In this document: positions 1-12,300 of the stretch, one piece after another | How positions within the stretch are numbered: position 1 is the stretch's first letter | Layout of the letters: each line of letters starts with the position of its first letter | Notes under the pieces: model-generated | Database searches by the model: none | What the model saw: only the letters and a program-made list of their open reading frames with translations | Told to the model about the DNA's origin: nothing | NCBI GenBank assembly: GCA_036674765.1 | Contig: JARVKI010000010.1 | Location: 434,001 to 498,000, forward strand | DNA from: Seiridium cupressi | Lineage: Eukaryota > Ascomycota > Sordariomycetes > Amphisphaeriales > Sporocadaceae | DNA length: 64,000 bases | Direction: 5' to 3' | Program-made: the position numbers and the translations under genes

Positions 1-1
1 T

Positions 2-694
2 TACATCATCTCGAACACCCAAGACTCACTGGACGATGCCAGCCTAGAGGCAAACCACGGTCTACCTACAGATCAGCACCTTAGCATGGGCCAGTTGGAC
101 CAGCTGCCTGATCCTCCAATCGGCAGTTATGAGATAGATCCGCGGCCTGTAGCCCGCGCCGCCGTCATTTTCTCGCGGACGACCTTTTGGAAGTATAGCG
201 TCGAACCCGGAACGGAGATACGTGGACGGGTAATTCCCACCAGAAGGGCCTGAATCTCGGACTCCGCCACTAATATCAGTGCTGGCAGCAAGAGTTTTCT
301 GATTCGTATCAAGAAGGATTGTACACTCTGACGTGAGTGCTACGAAGGCCACGGCAGCTGGTCAAACACTAACGAAGTGGAACTTCGAAGGGTGCGCGCC
401 AAAGTCAAGCAGAACCAGAAAGAAGCGGCCAAGTTAAACGAGCGAATTCGCAAGCTCGAAGAACAGCACAACGAAGACCAAAGCGAATCCGGTGCAAAAA
501 CCTCAAACGCGTCATGGGATCTCGAACAAAAGACACGTATGCTTCACGACGCCCAGATGAAGGATTTGGATAGGAAAACAGAAACACAGTCCACGGAACC
601 CATCAAGGCATACGAATTTATCAAAGGAGGCGATAGTAGGAATATATTCAGAGCGCCAAAGTTCTGTGACAATCATTTGTGCACAGATACATAG
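2..694 (+). CDS. 3' part of a spliced gene of unknown function (5' end outside window)
   Basis: Three exons join in phase: 2-229, 280-332 and 391-694. The first intron (50 bp) starts GTAATT, has an ACTAAT branch and ends ATCAG. The second (58 bp) starts GTGAGT, has CACTAAC and ends GAAG. The visible protein is 118 residues and ends at TGA/TAG-free sequence closed by a stop at 692-694. The C-terminal half is highly charged and probably a coiled coil (KEAAKLNERIRKLEEQ), followed by a polar tail. I recognise no domain and assign no function. The clean phase agreement across two introns is the main reason to believe it; the last exon could still be misjudged. Confidence 0.5.
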
Positions 695-900
695 ATACCG
701 TAGTTACATAGAGCACCCACTAAGATCACAGGCTCAAGGCAGACTGGAAGTAACGAGAGATGAATAATGCATAAGCATCTTTTCAAGAAGCTGTTAAGTA
801 GGCCTAAACGATGAATGACAAGACAAGTTGTAGCCAGTATTTCCTTTCGTCCTGTAGTCAAACTGACATCTCCCAATACGTCCAGCCTGTTGTCAAGACA

Positions 901-1327
901 TCAGATATTGATATCAACACCATAATCGTGACAAGTGTCGCGGGCCCATTGCTTCGTGATATCCCTGTGAGCGCCAAGTCAGCCAGAAAGCCACCAGGCG
1001 ATACCTCCCGTACTTACTTGTCCTCCTGACTGCACGTGCTGTGGTTGTCAACGCAGTCTTTTGCAGTGTAAATGTACTTCTCATCACTAACCAACACCGT
1101 CAGCAGATATGCATATTGACTAGACACTATCCATTCGAGAGTGTTTAAGTTGTTATCACAGTAGTGTGCACATACCTGCAGAGGCAATGGTAATCACTCC
1201 AACCATTGCACGACGTGGAGGCGGTGTTGCTCACGAAACACTCGACAGCGCACGACGGAGGCGGAGCGGGGGTAGAGTCGGCAAAAGCGAAAGCAGCAAA
1301 TGCCAGTACTGTGGCTCCGTATTTCAT
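901..1327 (-). CDS. Small secreted CFEM-domain protein, three exons, 94 aa
   Basis: Exons on the minus strand are 1327-1176, 1086-1018 and 964-901 (TGA at 903-901). The introns are 89 bp (GTATGT, branch CTGAC, acceptor TTAG) and 53 bp (GTAAGT, CTGAC, CACAG), and all phases agree. The product starts with a signal peptide (MKYGATVLAFAAFAFA) followed by a proline-rich spacer. Eight cysteines follow in CFEM-type spacing, including the C-x3-C start (SCAVEC), the paired C-x-C (HCLC) and three C-terminal cysteines. An aspartate lies three residues before the CLC, the position that binds haem iron in CFEM haemophores. No GPI signal or further domain is present, so the protein is probably released. 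CFEM proteins serve in haem uptake, adhesion or as effectors; which applies here is not visible. No single reading frame covers it, so ORF-based calling would miss it. Confidence 0.8.
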
Positions 1328-2216
1328 GACGATCTGTATAGTTTGTTTTGCTTTTTAGAAGTCCTCAATTCAACGAAAGGTCTTAATTTCCAATATAGCA
1401 TAAGATTCGTGCTCGATTATTGTCGATCGATATGAGCTGGATATATATGGTTTAATATCAACCCCCGTGCTCCTTGTCCTGGCCGCGTATGATACGTGCC
1501 ATCCATTACATGGCTGTCAAAGGAAATCTGGCTTGCCTACCGTCTCACGTATGTGGTGTCTAGTGTTTGCAGCTTTGATCATGAACAATTCACAAGACCT
1601 GCACAAATTCAAGACTTAGGCGGAGTTTGTGTTCAATTGCGCTTATCGAACCCAGCAATTCCCTCTAGAGATGGGCTAATACATGAGTTCTACAAATAGT
1701 GTACATATGGAATGCTATCACCAGCTCTGCTTAGATGATACAGCCACGTGTGATTCGTGTAAGTGGTACCCTATTAAACGAAAAGTCATCCCGTACTTTC
1801 TTGTACTTGGACTAGAAGCGTGACTCTCCCTCATCGAGTAGGTGACAGCGTGTACGCGTTCGGCAAATAGCTCATGGTAGCGCTTCGCTCACTAGTAGCT
1901 CCGTGAGATGATACTAGCACAATAAAAAAACAGAATGCGCATCTTGCCGCGAGCTCAGAATACAGATTCCAAGACACAATGACTCACCCCACCCAAATAA
2001 GCGACCATGCCGGAATTCGGATAACTCGTGGAATCACAGATCTGGCCCGAGAAGGCTTGGCTTTTGACCTATGGACAGCTGACTCGATGACTGGTTTACG
2101 AGGCTATCGTTACCAAAACCGAGCCCTCGCAGCCGCTGGGTGCTCCAGCTCATCACTCGCTCCTCTTTTTTGACCACTGACTGTCGAGGTAGCCCCGCTA
2201 TGTGCTTCGTGAACGA
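1328..2216. other. Intergenic region
   Basis: I see only short, unconvincing reading frames and no recognised element. It contains the upstream region of the CFEM gene (left) and the 3' flank of the broken oxygenase gene (right). Confidence 0.5.
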
Positions 2217-5200
2217 TCAATAATGATGCGCTACAGTGGGGGGCCTGCGGCCCCACACCTGGCAGGGTGCACGTGCCAGCTGGCACCTCCGGCACCAGCT
2301 GTAGCAGTTAGATAGATTAGCAACCCCTCCGCTCCGCGGAGGAGCTGGAGACCATCTTTCTAATACATCACTTTCAGACCCTGTACTAGGCGTACCAAAT
2401 AACATCACGAGCTCGTTGTACAATTGGTCGCTTAGAAGCTCTTTGACATGCTCCGCTCGATATGGTTGGATGCGATGCTCCAATTCGTCAATCTTCCGAA
2501 AATAGTCGTCCAGGGACTCCCGAAGCTCCCTTCCTGGTATTTTTGTCACGATGAGCGCACCAGGAGCCCTGCTTGCTATATCTGTGTGGACCCGAAACAG
2601 ATCGCTCGGCAGTCGCTGCTGAACATGGTCCCGTCTTCTTTTGCCCGCTGGAAGAGTCAATATAGTTTCTGTTTCCGAGCGCAGAAACCAGTCAAGGATT
2701 TCACGGTCCTTACAATGCATGGAGCTATTCCCGCATCCTCGAGGTCGATGGGCTTGACCTGGTAACCGCTGGGGGTAAGGTGGAACTGCTTGCATAACGA
2801 ATCTGCGAAGTAGTGCCTCACACAAGTTTCTGACAGGGGGTGGGATAGGTTTCTGACTATCCTGGTACAGATCATAGAGTGAGCGTAGGAATCCGTCAAG
2901 GGATCCTATGGAGTTGGGCCAGAGACGCGCTGTTTCGAGTATCCCAGTGCAGCTTGAGATCACTAGCTCGCTTGCTGAATGAGCGAGATCTTTTTTGAAG
3001 CCATAGTCGACAAGTCTCAGGAATAGAAGGGAGTAGTTTTCTTCCTCCCGAGGAACACATTTCTAGCATAAGTCGAAAAGCTAGGCTACAGAGGTTTAGG
3101 CAAATCGTCAATTTCAAGACTCAGACGAGGAACAGTGCCACGCAAGATCATACGAGCTGTCAGTCTGATCTGATCGCCCGCACCAACATCCCTCTGAAAA
3201 GGGTCGTTTAAGAGGATGTAGAGTAAGTGCTTCTCACCATACCAGGTCAAGGCGCTCACCCATCTAAAAACGGCACCGAAGTCAGTAATCAGCCGAGATC
3301 ATATTTGAGGCGTCATAAAACGTTGGTGGCGAGCCATACCTAAAATTGTCCCGCTGAGGGCCGTCCGCATGTGATTCAAGCAGTTTCGTTATGAAAGCAC
3401 GGTCCGCAACGTTGAGAGATGCCTTGGAGTAGAGCTGATACTTTATCAATGAGAGCTGCCTCTCTTGGAAGGGCTCGAGCAGCTCTTTTCCAGTGAGGAG
3501 AGGTCCAAGCGTGCTCAACATGCTATCCAATTCCGCTGAGTTCGCACATAAATTCATAAACTCGAAAAGCCTAGAAAACGTAGAATCAGTCTATGTAGTG
3601 TTCAAATATGCTGGTGACAGTCAAGCTTACCAAGAGTCCCATTCAACGGGCTTTGTCTGATGAGATTGACGGTTCAAATCCAGAGCTATCGACTCAATCA
3701 CAGGTTGCCAGTCATGAGCATATATTACTTGGCTCACAGCTCTGCCGTAGAAATAACGACGTTGCAGTTTCATAGTCCAATGCGCGATCGTAGACAAGGC
3801 GGGTCTACCAATTGCACCAGAAGCATCCGACATTTTTTCCATCAAGTACGGGGCGTAATTTTGGGTCGTTGGCGCGTCAAAATGGTCTCGCAGATCCTCA
3901 TCAACCATTTTCAGCATCGATTTCGCTCCCTCGCCTGGGCCGCCACGAAGTAGCTCGTGAAAATGACTCTTTGATACTATCATTGCAACCTAGGAAGAGA
4001 TATTAGCTCACCACCATATGCCAAGATACATGCCACTCCTTACCGTATCATGGTAGCAATGAGTAGCTGGCATACTTGCGTTACCAGTGAACTCGGCTTC
4101 ACTCCTGCTATCCGGGGCCCTGTGGCTGTATGGTTCGGGACCAATAATATCTGTACTCTCAACATGAACATAGGCAGAAATTTCGTCGCCACTCGTTGCA
4201 TAGATGTAGTCGAGTGTCAGAGATTCTTCAGAAATATTACCCCAGTCCGAGTCTCCCCCTGCATCGGATATTGGCAAGTTGGTCAAGAGCAGAAAGAAGC
4301 CTTGCGTCCTGCAGACTTGGTCCAGCCCGGAACAGACTGCGTGGTCGCGCCCTTTCATGTACTTCATTGAGAGGCTTGACTGTGTATATGCGTGGTCTAA
4401 TGGGTAAATCACGCGACTTTTGTATGGAAAGCGCTCGTGCCAGTATTCCAGTGATGCTTCTATGTCTGACAATTGTTTCGAGAGAACGGCTGGAGACGGG
4501 TGATTCATGATACCAGTTTGGACTATGTTGTAAGTCAACACGAGTCGATACCCTGACGTCAAATTGGTGAATTCATGTGTGACGTCCGAGTACCAGGCAA
4601 GCGCGGTAGGATCGAAAGCCGAGGTAGTGCTTGTGGAGAACCTGTGGCTCTTGTCTCCCAGTGATAAGTGCACGTCACCACCTTCGTGCTTGGAAGGCAA
4701 GCAGATGACGAGTGTGCCTATCATGCCGGCAACCTTCTCGGAATCTTTGTGTCGCTTGAAGAAGGACCCCTCTTCGTAGAGCAGCAGTTTGTATTGCTCG
4801 ACACGTACGGTCATCATACCAAGTTTATCAGCCGCGTATCGAGAGAGTTGATGGAGATAGGTAGGCCATGCCGGATTGGTGAGCCTGAACTGGTCGTTGC
4901 TGAGTTCCCAAGTCCTGCGGACAGACTAATCTACCAAAGTCTTGTCGCCACGTCCGAATGGAGCCTGTAAACAGGCGACCTTCAGAGCCTCAGCATCACG
5001 AGCTGTAAGGGGTAGAGGAACCGAAATACCGTCCACTTCGAGTCCCGGGTTTACAAAGGCACTGCGGCTTTTGGAGGTTGCGAAGTCTCCAGTGGACTTG
5101 ATATCCTTGATTTGGTGTGACAGAGCGACTTCCATTTCTCCACAGCAGTAGTTTCTTCATCATCTGAGTTTTCATCGATTGAGTCTTCATCGGTATTGTC

Positions 5201-5251
5201 TAGATCATCATCAACTTGTCGAGAGTCATCATCGGAATCTGAGTCGATCAC
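2217..5251 (-). pseudogene. 2OG-Fe(II) oxygenase (prolyl 4-hydroxylase-like) gene, interrupted
   Basis: This is a member of a large fungal family of about 900-1000 aa cytosolic 2-oxoglutarate/iron oxygenases of unknown substrate. The catalytic core lies at 4817-4044. It keeps an H-x-D pair (FFKRHKDSEK), a distal His (DVTHEF) and the 2OG-binding Arg (GYRLVLTYN). Well-formed introns follow at 4043-3990, 3630-3571 and 3339-3264, all phase-consistent. The C-terminal region (about 2970-2217) has the family's PYPQRLPGQAHRPRGC-like segment. Three breaks disrupt it: an in-frame TAG at 4928-4926 between the N-terminal segment and the core; a change of frame between an acidic N-terminal stretch (about 5250-5150) and the conserved segment starting near 5135; and a stop at 3088-3086 with a frame change before the C-terminal part. 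I found no intron that removes the TAG. A shorter protein starting at 4817 could still be made, so loss of function is likely but not proven. Confidence 0.6.
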
Positions 5252-5507
5252 GATTGCTGAATTCGACGCCTGGTATCATGTAGGAGCTCTTGTCTAACTC
5301 TGAGAGGTCATCAACGGAGTCTCATTGCGAATCGAAAGATGCTTGTGATTGCGAAGACCGCCCGTGATGTAGTGTAGTTACCAAACACAGATCGCCAAAC
5401 TGACAGGGTCTGTATCAAATTGCGCCGACGTGGAACCAAAACGCGTTGCGCGCACACTGATACGGTCCATTTTAGGTATGGAAGTCGATGGAGATTCCAG
5501 CTGGTGG

Positions 5508-5546
5508 CAACTGCTGTTGGCAACTGCTGTTGGCAACTGCTGTTGG
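5508..5546. repeat. Tandem repeat, 3 x 13 bp
   Basis: The unit caactgctgttgg occurs three times perfectly, end to end, just upstream of the broken oxygenase gene. Confidence 0.9.
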
Positions 5547-5577
5547 TTCATCAAAGGGACCTCATTACCTCCACCAT

Positions 5578-5598
5578 CCTCAATCCTCAATCCTCAAT
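5578..5598. repeat. Tandem repeat, 3 x 7 bp
   Basis: The unit cctcaat occurs three times perfectly, about 30 bp from the 13-bp repeat. Confidence 0.85.
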
Positions 5599-5772
5599 TA
5601 AAGATAGCGGGGAGTGCGGGAGCGGGGCCCAACGGTCTTGTACTACCCCTATTTAGCGGATCTCGGTTGGCCACTATCTGCTTGTCTGGCACGCGATGAT
5701 AATGACTATTCATAGCCCGTCATGACAGGACGCATCGATAGCGGATGGCGAGGTACGGTTCCAGCTTCTGAG

Positions 5773-6588
5773 TTACCATTCGCTTGCAACCGTGTAGAGT
5801 AGCACTTGGGCCATCGCCAAGAAGATCCCTGCGAACCATGGCACGTGCATTTTGATTGCCCACGCCGCAACGTAGTAGTGCTAGTATACACCAAAGTCGA
5901 GTTGGACGGTGATTTCGGGCGCCCGTCCGGATCTGCGCTCGCGGTGGCGTTCGCCAGATTCCATGCTCTCAGGCCGTGGCGCGGGAGATAGATTAGGTAT
6001 AACGCCTGAGCACCGCCAAGGCTTCTCTAGCAAAGCTAGATACAATGTAGGTAAAACACTCGTAACGGCGTCTGGCGCGGGAGAGAAAAGCCACCACCCT
6101 AATCCCATTTCCGCAGCTGCTTGTCGAAACGCTTGCCCTATACATATCTGGCGAACTCTACGGGCGCCACCACACGAGAAAGAAAGGGCGAGGCGTCGGG
6201 ACGAGCGTAGAAAAATTCCCACATCGGCAAGCGATCCAATGATGACCGCAGCACCGCGAGAAATTGCCTGCACGATCCATGCCATGGCGGTAACAAGACG
6301 ATTGTCGGCCCAGATTCCGATTCGTGGCAACTTAAGCATATTTGCTGTCCCCTGTTGGACACCCACTCTGCTCATGTGACGTGCGGTGAGAGCTGCAGTA
6401 TCTTCCTCCTCGAGGTGCCCACGGAGATCGGTACCCATCACGTAGATAGATAGATGCCTTGGCAGCTTTAATGATCCTACGCTTTCAGGGGAGGCTGAGA
6501 GCTCGCATGCAGCTAGCTGAGATGCTCTGAAGGCTCGACCTCGTGTCTGATATCGCAGCCCAATGGCATGGCCGCGAATTACACCCAC
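5773..6588 (-). other. Poorly resolved coding-like locus with a hydrophobic C-terminal exon
   Basis: On the minus strand a terminal exon appears to start after an acceptor (ATACTAG) near 5882 and end at TAA 5775-5773. It encodes one hydrophobic helix (AGIFLAMAQVLLYTVASEW at the C-terminus), as in a multi-pass membrane protein. Upstream, 6588-5881 is open for 235 codons but its composition is uneven. Plausible coding stretches sit in two different frames and I could not find introns joining them. I recognise no family. It may be a small membrane-protein gene with more exons, or a relic. Confidence 0.25.
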
Positions 6589-6916
6589 AGCCGCCTCGAC
6601 GGCTGCAGGAACAGGGCCTTGGCCAAGATGAGGATCCTATTTTTATGATTTATATGCACACTGCGTTGTTGTTCTGCATACGCGAAGGATCAATAAATAT
6701 CTGCCAAGATTTGGAATATTGTCAAACTTGTCAGCAGTGCTTCTAGTTCGTATGCACGACCAGCGTTGATAGTTGCTCACCGTAATCCGGCGTCGTTGAA
6801 GAAGAGTAGAAATAGCGCTATATGTCCGCATCTATAACTTGTCTCGGAGCTCTGCTAGGATATCCCGGGTTATCACTGTCCTTAGTACTCCCATTATTAA
6901 TATTATTTTGGTCAGG

Positions 6917-8578
6917 ATGCGCTTCGTTTCACTCGTTCTCACATCTTTCGCCGTCTGGCGCAGTGCTTATGCTCAGTGCCAAGAGGTGACACCAGCCCAA
7001 TTCGCCGGCACGCCCTTTGCCAACAGTTTGCACACGACCCATGCACTATCGAATATCACCTTCTTCAAGATCAGAGACCCCTCGGGTCAACATGTCTGCA
7101 CTTCGGACCGCTTGAGCGACCTCAGTCTCCTCACCTATCTATCCCTCAACTCTTCTGGGAAAAGACTGGAGAACAATGCCATCAAGCGACTCGTCATTGT
7201 CGTTTCCGGGGCCAATTCTGATCCCTGGAGTTATCATCAGGATATGCTCAATGCCTTGCAAGCTATGAAAGACACCTCGATCAATACCGACAATATCGAA
7301 GTCTTGGCCCCTTATTTCGCCAATGACAACCAAGCTGGTACCGGATTCCCCTACAACGCTAGTGGCACTACCGCAGACCAGAAATACCCATCACCTGCGC
7401 TGGTGTGGTACGCAACGGAAGTAAGTGCTAATAAATTTCTCTGATGTTCGACCTGAACTTTCACTTGCTGACATGGCATACTTTAGTGGGCCGGTGGTGC
7501 GAACAACCAATACCCGCCACGTCTCAGGACCGTGTCTGCCTATGATGCGCTGGACCAAGTTGTCCAGTACTATGGAAACAAATCAATATTTCCCAATATA
7601 AACCACATTGTTGTCTCCGGCCACTCTATGGGCGCACAAATGCTGCACCGATATGCCGCCGTTGGAAAAACAAGGACACAGCTTGGCGTCGGTGTCCCAA
7701 TCAGTTACTATCTCGGAAATCCCAGCAGCTCGACGTGGTTTAGCAACGACCGCCCACTCCCAACCGACAAGTGTGCCAGCACGTACAATGATTGGCGTGA
7801 GGGCCTATCCAAGTACACCGCGTATGGGTCTGCTCATTCGACCAACCTGACCTACAACGCGGCACTGCTCGCCGCAGGTGGTGACGCGGTGCTGGCCAAC
7901 TGGAGAAGCAAGACGGTGGCTCACGGAAGAGGCATCCGTGACCGAGGTGACTACTCTGAAGGCCTCTGTGCCCCATACACCACAGGGAAAGATCGCCACG
8001 AAAGATTCTTCAAGTTCGCCGAGTGGTGGCCTCCGGCGTGCACAAACCCAGCTGGAGAGGGCTGCCACACGATTGATTTCGTGAACACGACTCATAACGA
8101 CAAGGAGATGTTCAACTCACCTGCCGGATGGGCCCGGCTCTTCAGGGACGATTTCAACGGCGACGGCTCGAAGGCCTACGACTTTGGCTACCCCCGTCAC
8201 CAGGCCGGCGACGATCCCTTCCCCGACCCTACTCAGCTCGGCCTTCCACTCACGGATACAGACGGCGCTACCTATGCTGGCGGGAAGACTCACCGTGGCT
8301 GCTACACAGACACGGATAATGCCCAGACCGTCGCGGCTTTTACGGTTGTTGGCTACACCGGAGATTTGAATACTCGCACTTACTGCGCCTCCGTCTGCAC
8401 GACAAAGGGGTACACCATTGCTGGGGTGAGATCCACCAACTGCTACTGCGGGAATGCTCTCGGATCACAGAGCATCCGTGTTGTCACGTCCTCCTGCGAG
8501 GACAAATGTCCTGGCGACTCGAGCTTCTGCGGGTCGACAACCCGCGTGTCGGTGTTGTCAAGTGTAGACCTCAGTTAA
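6917..8578 (+). CDS. Secreted alpha/beta-hydrolase-like protein with C-terminal WSC domain
   Basis: Exons 6917-7420 and 7487-8578 are joined by a 66-bp intron (GTAAGT, CTGAC, TTTAG) and give 531 aa. A signal peptide (MRFVSLVLTSFAVWRSAYA) supports the ATG at 6917 rather than codons further upstream. The body has the fold signs of an alpha/beta hydrolase: a strand-rich start (RLVIVVSGANSD, about residue 95) and a nucleophile elbow (VVSGHSMGAQ, near residue 200), so Ser is the likely nucleophile. The last 95 residues form a WSC domain with eight cysteines (from GCYTDTDN to DSSFC), a putative carbohydrate-binding module. Several N-x-S/T sites fit a secreted glycoprotein. The substrate is unknown; a wall or plant polysaccharide ester is an inference from the WSC module. 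Confidence 0.85.
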
Positions 8579-9330
8579 TGCGCAGGGCAAGCGATTTTGT
8601 TAGTAAAGGAGCAGATCTTACTTTTTGTACCTATTGATTTAATGTATTCATTGTTCCTTTTCTCCCAGCATGATGGACTTGGGAGATCCTGATAATGATA
8701 TTTCTGGATAATGATGTCGGACCATACTATTCCACTTCGGCTTCGTACCTACTTCCTAGACCTTCTATCGGTGGTCATAGCTACAGACACGGATGACAAC
8801 CTGACACGCTCGGCATCTCCACCAATTTTTGATTAGAAGTTGAGCGGCGATGAACAGTCGTCAAGACAGGGCAAATTTACGTATAGTCGTCTATAATGAA
8901 GATCTTGTCGATGGACGGTGATATAATCGTAACACACTAGCACTGATAAGTCAATAGAGCGTGAGTGCCGATCGCAGGAGTTTGAACAGGGCCTATATCA
9001 CTAGGTTATCATCTCATATTTACGCCATCTATGTACGTCCTTCTTCAGCGTACAATAGGTTTTCCTCAAATATTTCAGTCGCTGGTCGCTCGATGCAGTT
9101 ACCCTCCATATCCATTTTCCGCAGATGCAATGCTAATTATCGAAATCCTTCCTTCCATCAACGTTTCCTGCTTGGTTTCTTAGCCATCATAAACATGCAC
9201 CGCTGTCTTGAGTAGAAGCTTGTCAATGTTTTGGTATCATTAAGAAAAGAACCCAGACCAGCCACTACGCAGTACTCTGTCTACTGTCATATCTATCACT
9301 TGACTTCATCCCAGGCTCTGGAAATGGCAT
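8579..9330. other. Intergenic region between convergent genes
   Basis: It contains the 3' flanks of the WSC protein gene and of the SKT5-like gene. I see no convincing gene, repeat or RNA. Confidence 0.5.
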
Positions 9331-12300
9331 TTACATAACAACCTGTATTTGAATTAGTAAGACAGGAAAAGATCGCTTCTTGGGTCATGGCGGAGAAACT
9401 TACACATTCGTCGTCCTTCTTGGCCTGCGGAATACCCATTTCTTCAAACGTGGACGGCCCAGACTTTTGCGGGGCAGCTGGTGCTGTCTGTGCAGAGCTA
9501 GTTGTGCCAGCACTGGGCGCTGGAGATGCAACGGCAGGTCTGGTCGGCGGAGCGCTTGCCCGTCCACCACTGGCGACGGGACCAGCTGGGGGACCAGTAG
9601 GGGGCCCATGAGAGTCGTAGCCTACTGGCCGATCTTGGAGCGACACCGGAGGTCTAGCGCTACCGGGTCGCGACCCGGCAGGTCCACTCGCGGGCAATCC
9701 GGGCCTGCCGTATGAGTCTGCACGAGGTGGTGGTGCCATTCCACCGCTCATTGCGGGTGATGCCATGCCTGGCCCGGACGAGGTGCGGCCGGTGTAAGGA
9801 TCCTGAACGGAGGAACCAGGACGAGAGGATGTACGAGGACCATATTCGCGACCAGGCTGCGAAGGGGTTGGGGCAGCTCCTGGTCCATAACCGCTCATTG
9901 GGAACTGGCCTGGTGGTGGTGTTCCCTTTGCTGGCACAACTGGGCTCGGGTTATTCTTGGTCAGTCGATTTTGTGCTGGGTTCTTGGGGGCGGGGCCACC
10001 TTGTCCGGGATACTGAGCTGACACGGGTCGGTTGTAGTCCTGGTAGTTGGGGTTTCCGGCCGTTTTACTGTATTGTGAAGGCACTTGAGGTTGCCAGCCA
10101 GCAGAAGCTGAGACTGGACGACCACGGTTCGGGTCCACTCCAGCAGGGGGAATGCCAAGTTGGGAGGATGATTGTGAGGCGCGCATTGCAGGACCTGGCG
10201 GCCCTTGACGGCCAGGCGACTCAGTGCGAATGCCAAAAGCGCTTCCCGGGCGGTCTGCCGAAGGGCGAATGTTAGGATTGTAGTGTGGTGAAAGCTGGGG
10301 CTTGCTCCCGGGTAGATCATCATCGGGATATGGTGCAGCGGATCTTGGCCGCTGCGCAAGGTTGAGAGGCGCGGGCCTGTCATCTTCCGGATAAGGGGCA
10401 GATGACTTCGGTCTTTCAGCGAGATTAACCGTGAACGCGGGCTGTTGTCTGCCACCACTCTGCCTGTTCGGATTCGGCATGTTGGAACCACCAAATTCTG
10501 ACTGTCTTGGCGAAGGTTGTGGGGACACTATAGGGGAAGCTCTCGGGGAGTCGCGGTCCTCTGTGACAGCCGGCATGGCACTGACCTGCTTGAATCGATC
10601 AGGCCTCTTGCCGCGCTGCGAACCATGCTGCGACTTGATTCTGGTCAGAGTCGTCGTCTCGTGGTCCTGCTTGGACAGCAGCTTGGCTTGCGACAGTCCT
10701 TCCAAGCGGCCCAGCGCATCTTTGTTGCCATGCTCAGCAGCCAGTTCGTACCACTTTCGTGCTTCCCTGACATCCTTCTCAACGTGTATGCCAATCTCAT
10801 TATAATATCCCATCGCAAACTCGCCAGTTGGAAGCTTGGCCGCCGCTGCAGCATGGGCATACTTGAAAGCCAGCTGTTCGTTCTTTGCAAACGTCCCCTC
10901 GTAGCCAAAGAGGAACCATCGACTGACGCCAAGACTGGCCTCGGGTTGACCTTGTTTCGCGGCCAAGCCGTAGTAATGCAGCGATAGCGCAGGATTGAAG
11001 TCGCATCCCAACTGGCATAGCTCATAAGCCTGTCCCATCTTCAACTGCGCCTTTGCGAACCCGAGATATGCGGCCTTCTCGATGTACTGTCGCGCCAACG
11101 CGACATCAAAAGCAAGTACACCGTCAGGCACCGCGACGTCCGGCAAATCTCTTGCAATGATCATGCCGTAAACAAAGGCCCCCTGCGGTGCGTCTTCATC
11201 GGCTCCATCCGCGGCCTGATGAATCAAGTCCAAGCCCCGGGCGAGGTCTCTGCGTTGACCGTGTTGTCCCATCAGGCTAATCATACCGAGGCGATAGCAT
11301 GCTGCGGAGTCATTCAACTCAAGTCCGGAGTGGTAGTGCCTCAAAGCCTTGTCGATGTCGTTGGAATTCTCGTAGAGCATACCAATTCTGTATTCGGCCC
11401 GTCCCCACCCATTGTCGGCGGCGGTTATGTAGCCGTTGTATGCTTCCTTTTTGTCCTGCCTCTTGCCGAACTTGCCAAACTCTAGCCACTTGCTGCGGAT
11501 GAAGACGGCTTCCGGATGGCCTTGGTCAGCAAGGTAGTTGATGATGTTAGTGGCATCAATTCGAAGTTCATGCTCAATTCGAGGAGTCGAAGGCCTTCCC
11601 ATGTCTCGGTCGCCTGGTTTCCTAGATAACTCGTATTCGCGCGTGAGTGCTTCGGCCGAGATCTCGACGTAGGCAAGAACGTCGCGGGCCCAGCAGATTT
11701 GCATGTTTGGATCGTTGGAATGAAGGACATGATCTCGGCTCTCGGCCAGTACGCTCTCTTTCTCGTCATCGCTGGGGGGTATATGCTCGCCGGTAACCCT
11801 CGGAAAATGCGAGAAGGATGGTTTGTCTGTCGGCATATCTCTTAGCTTCCTCTCAAACTGTGGGCTAGACGCTCCGCCGTCATGGAAGGGACTGTAATTC
11901 GACTGGCTGTAATTCGACGCAGGGCTGTATTCCGTCATACCAGGCTTGGGTTTTGAGTACTGCTGCCCGTAGGTGCCCACGTTTGTGTTCAAGACAGTGG
12001 ACAATGAAGGTTCGCGCCCATGTGCAGGCGGTCTGGGCCCGTGGCCCGTAGATGTCATCGAGCTCATTCTGCTTGGGTCCACTGATCGCGCTTCGAGTTC
12101 CATGCGCTGTAAGTCCTGTTGCATGTTCTGGGGCACTTCGGGCATGACCCTATGCAGAGAGAAGCACTGTCAGCAAAGGCTCAATGGACGCGACCGGGGT
12201 TTCTTTTGTTGCGACTCAGAGACAGTCTCAATGTAAGCCGACAGCAGGGCAATCCGTGTAACCTGAGTTGAAGCGAACAAACAAAAGCCGGTAATATCTC

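Noticed and set aside
9712..10275. Long frame opposite SKT5
   Set aside because: It mirrors the Pro/Gly-rich coding strand; the sense gene is well supported.
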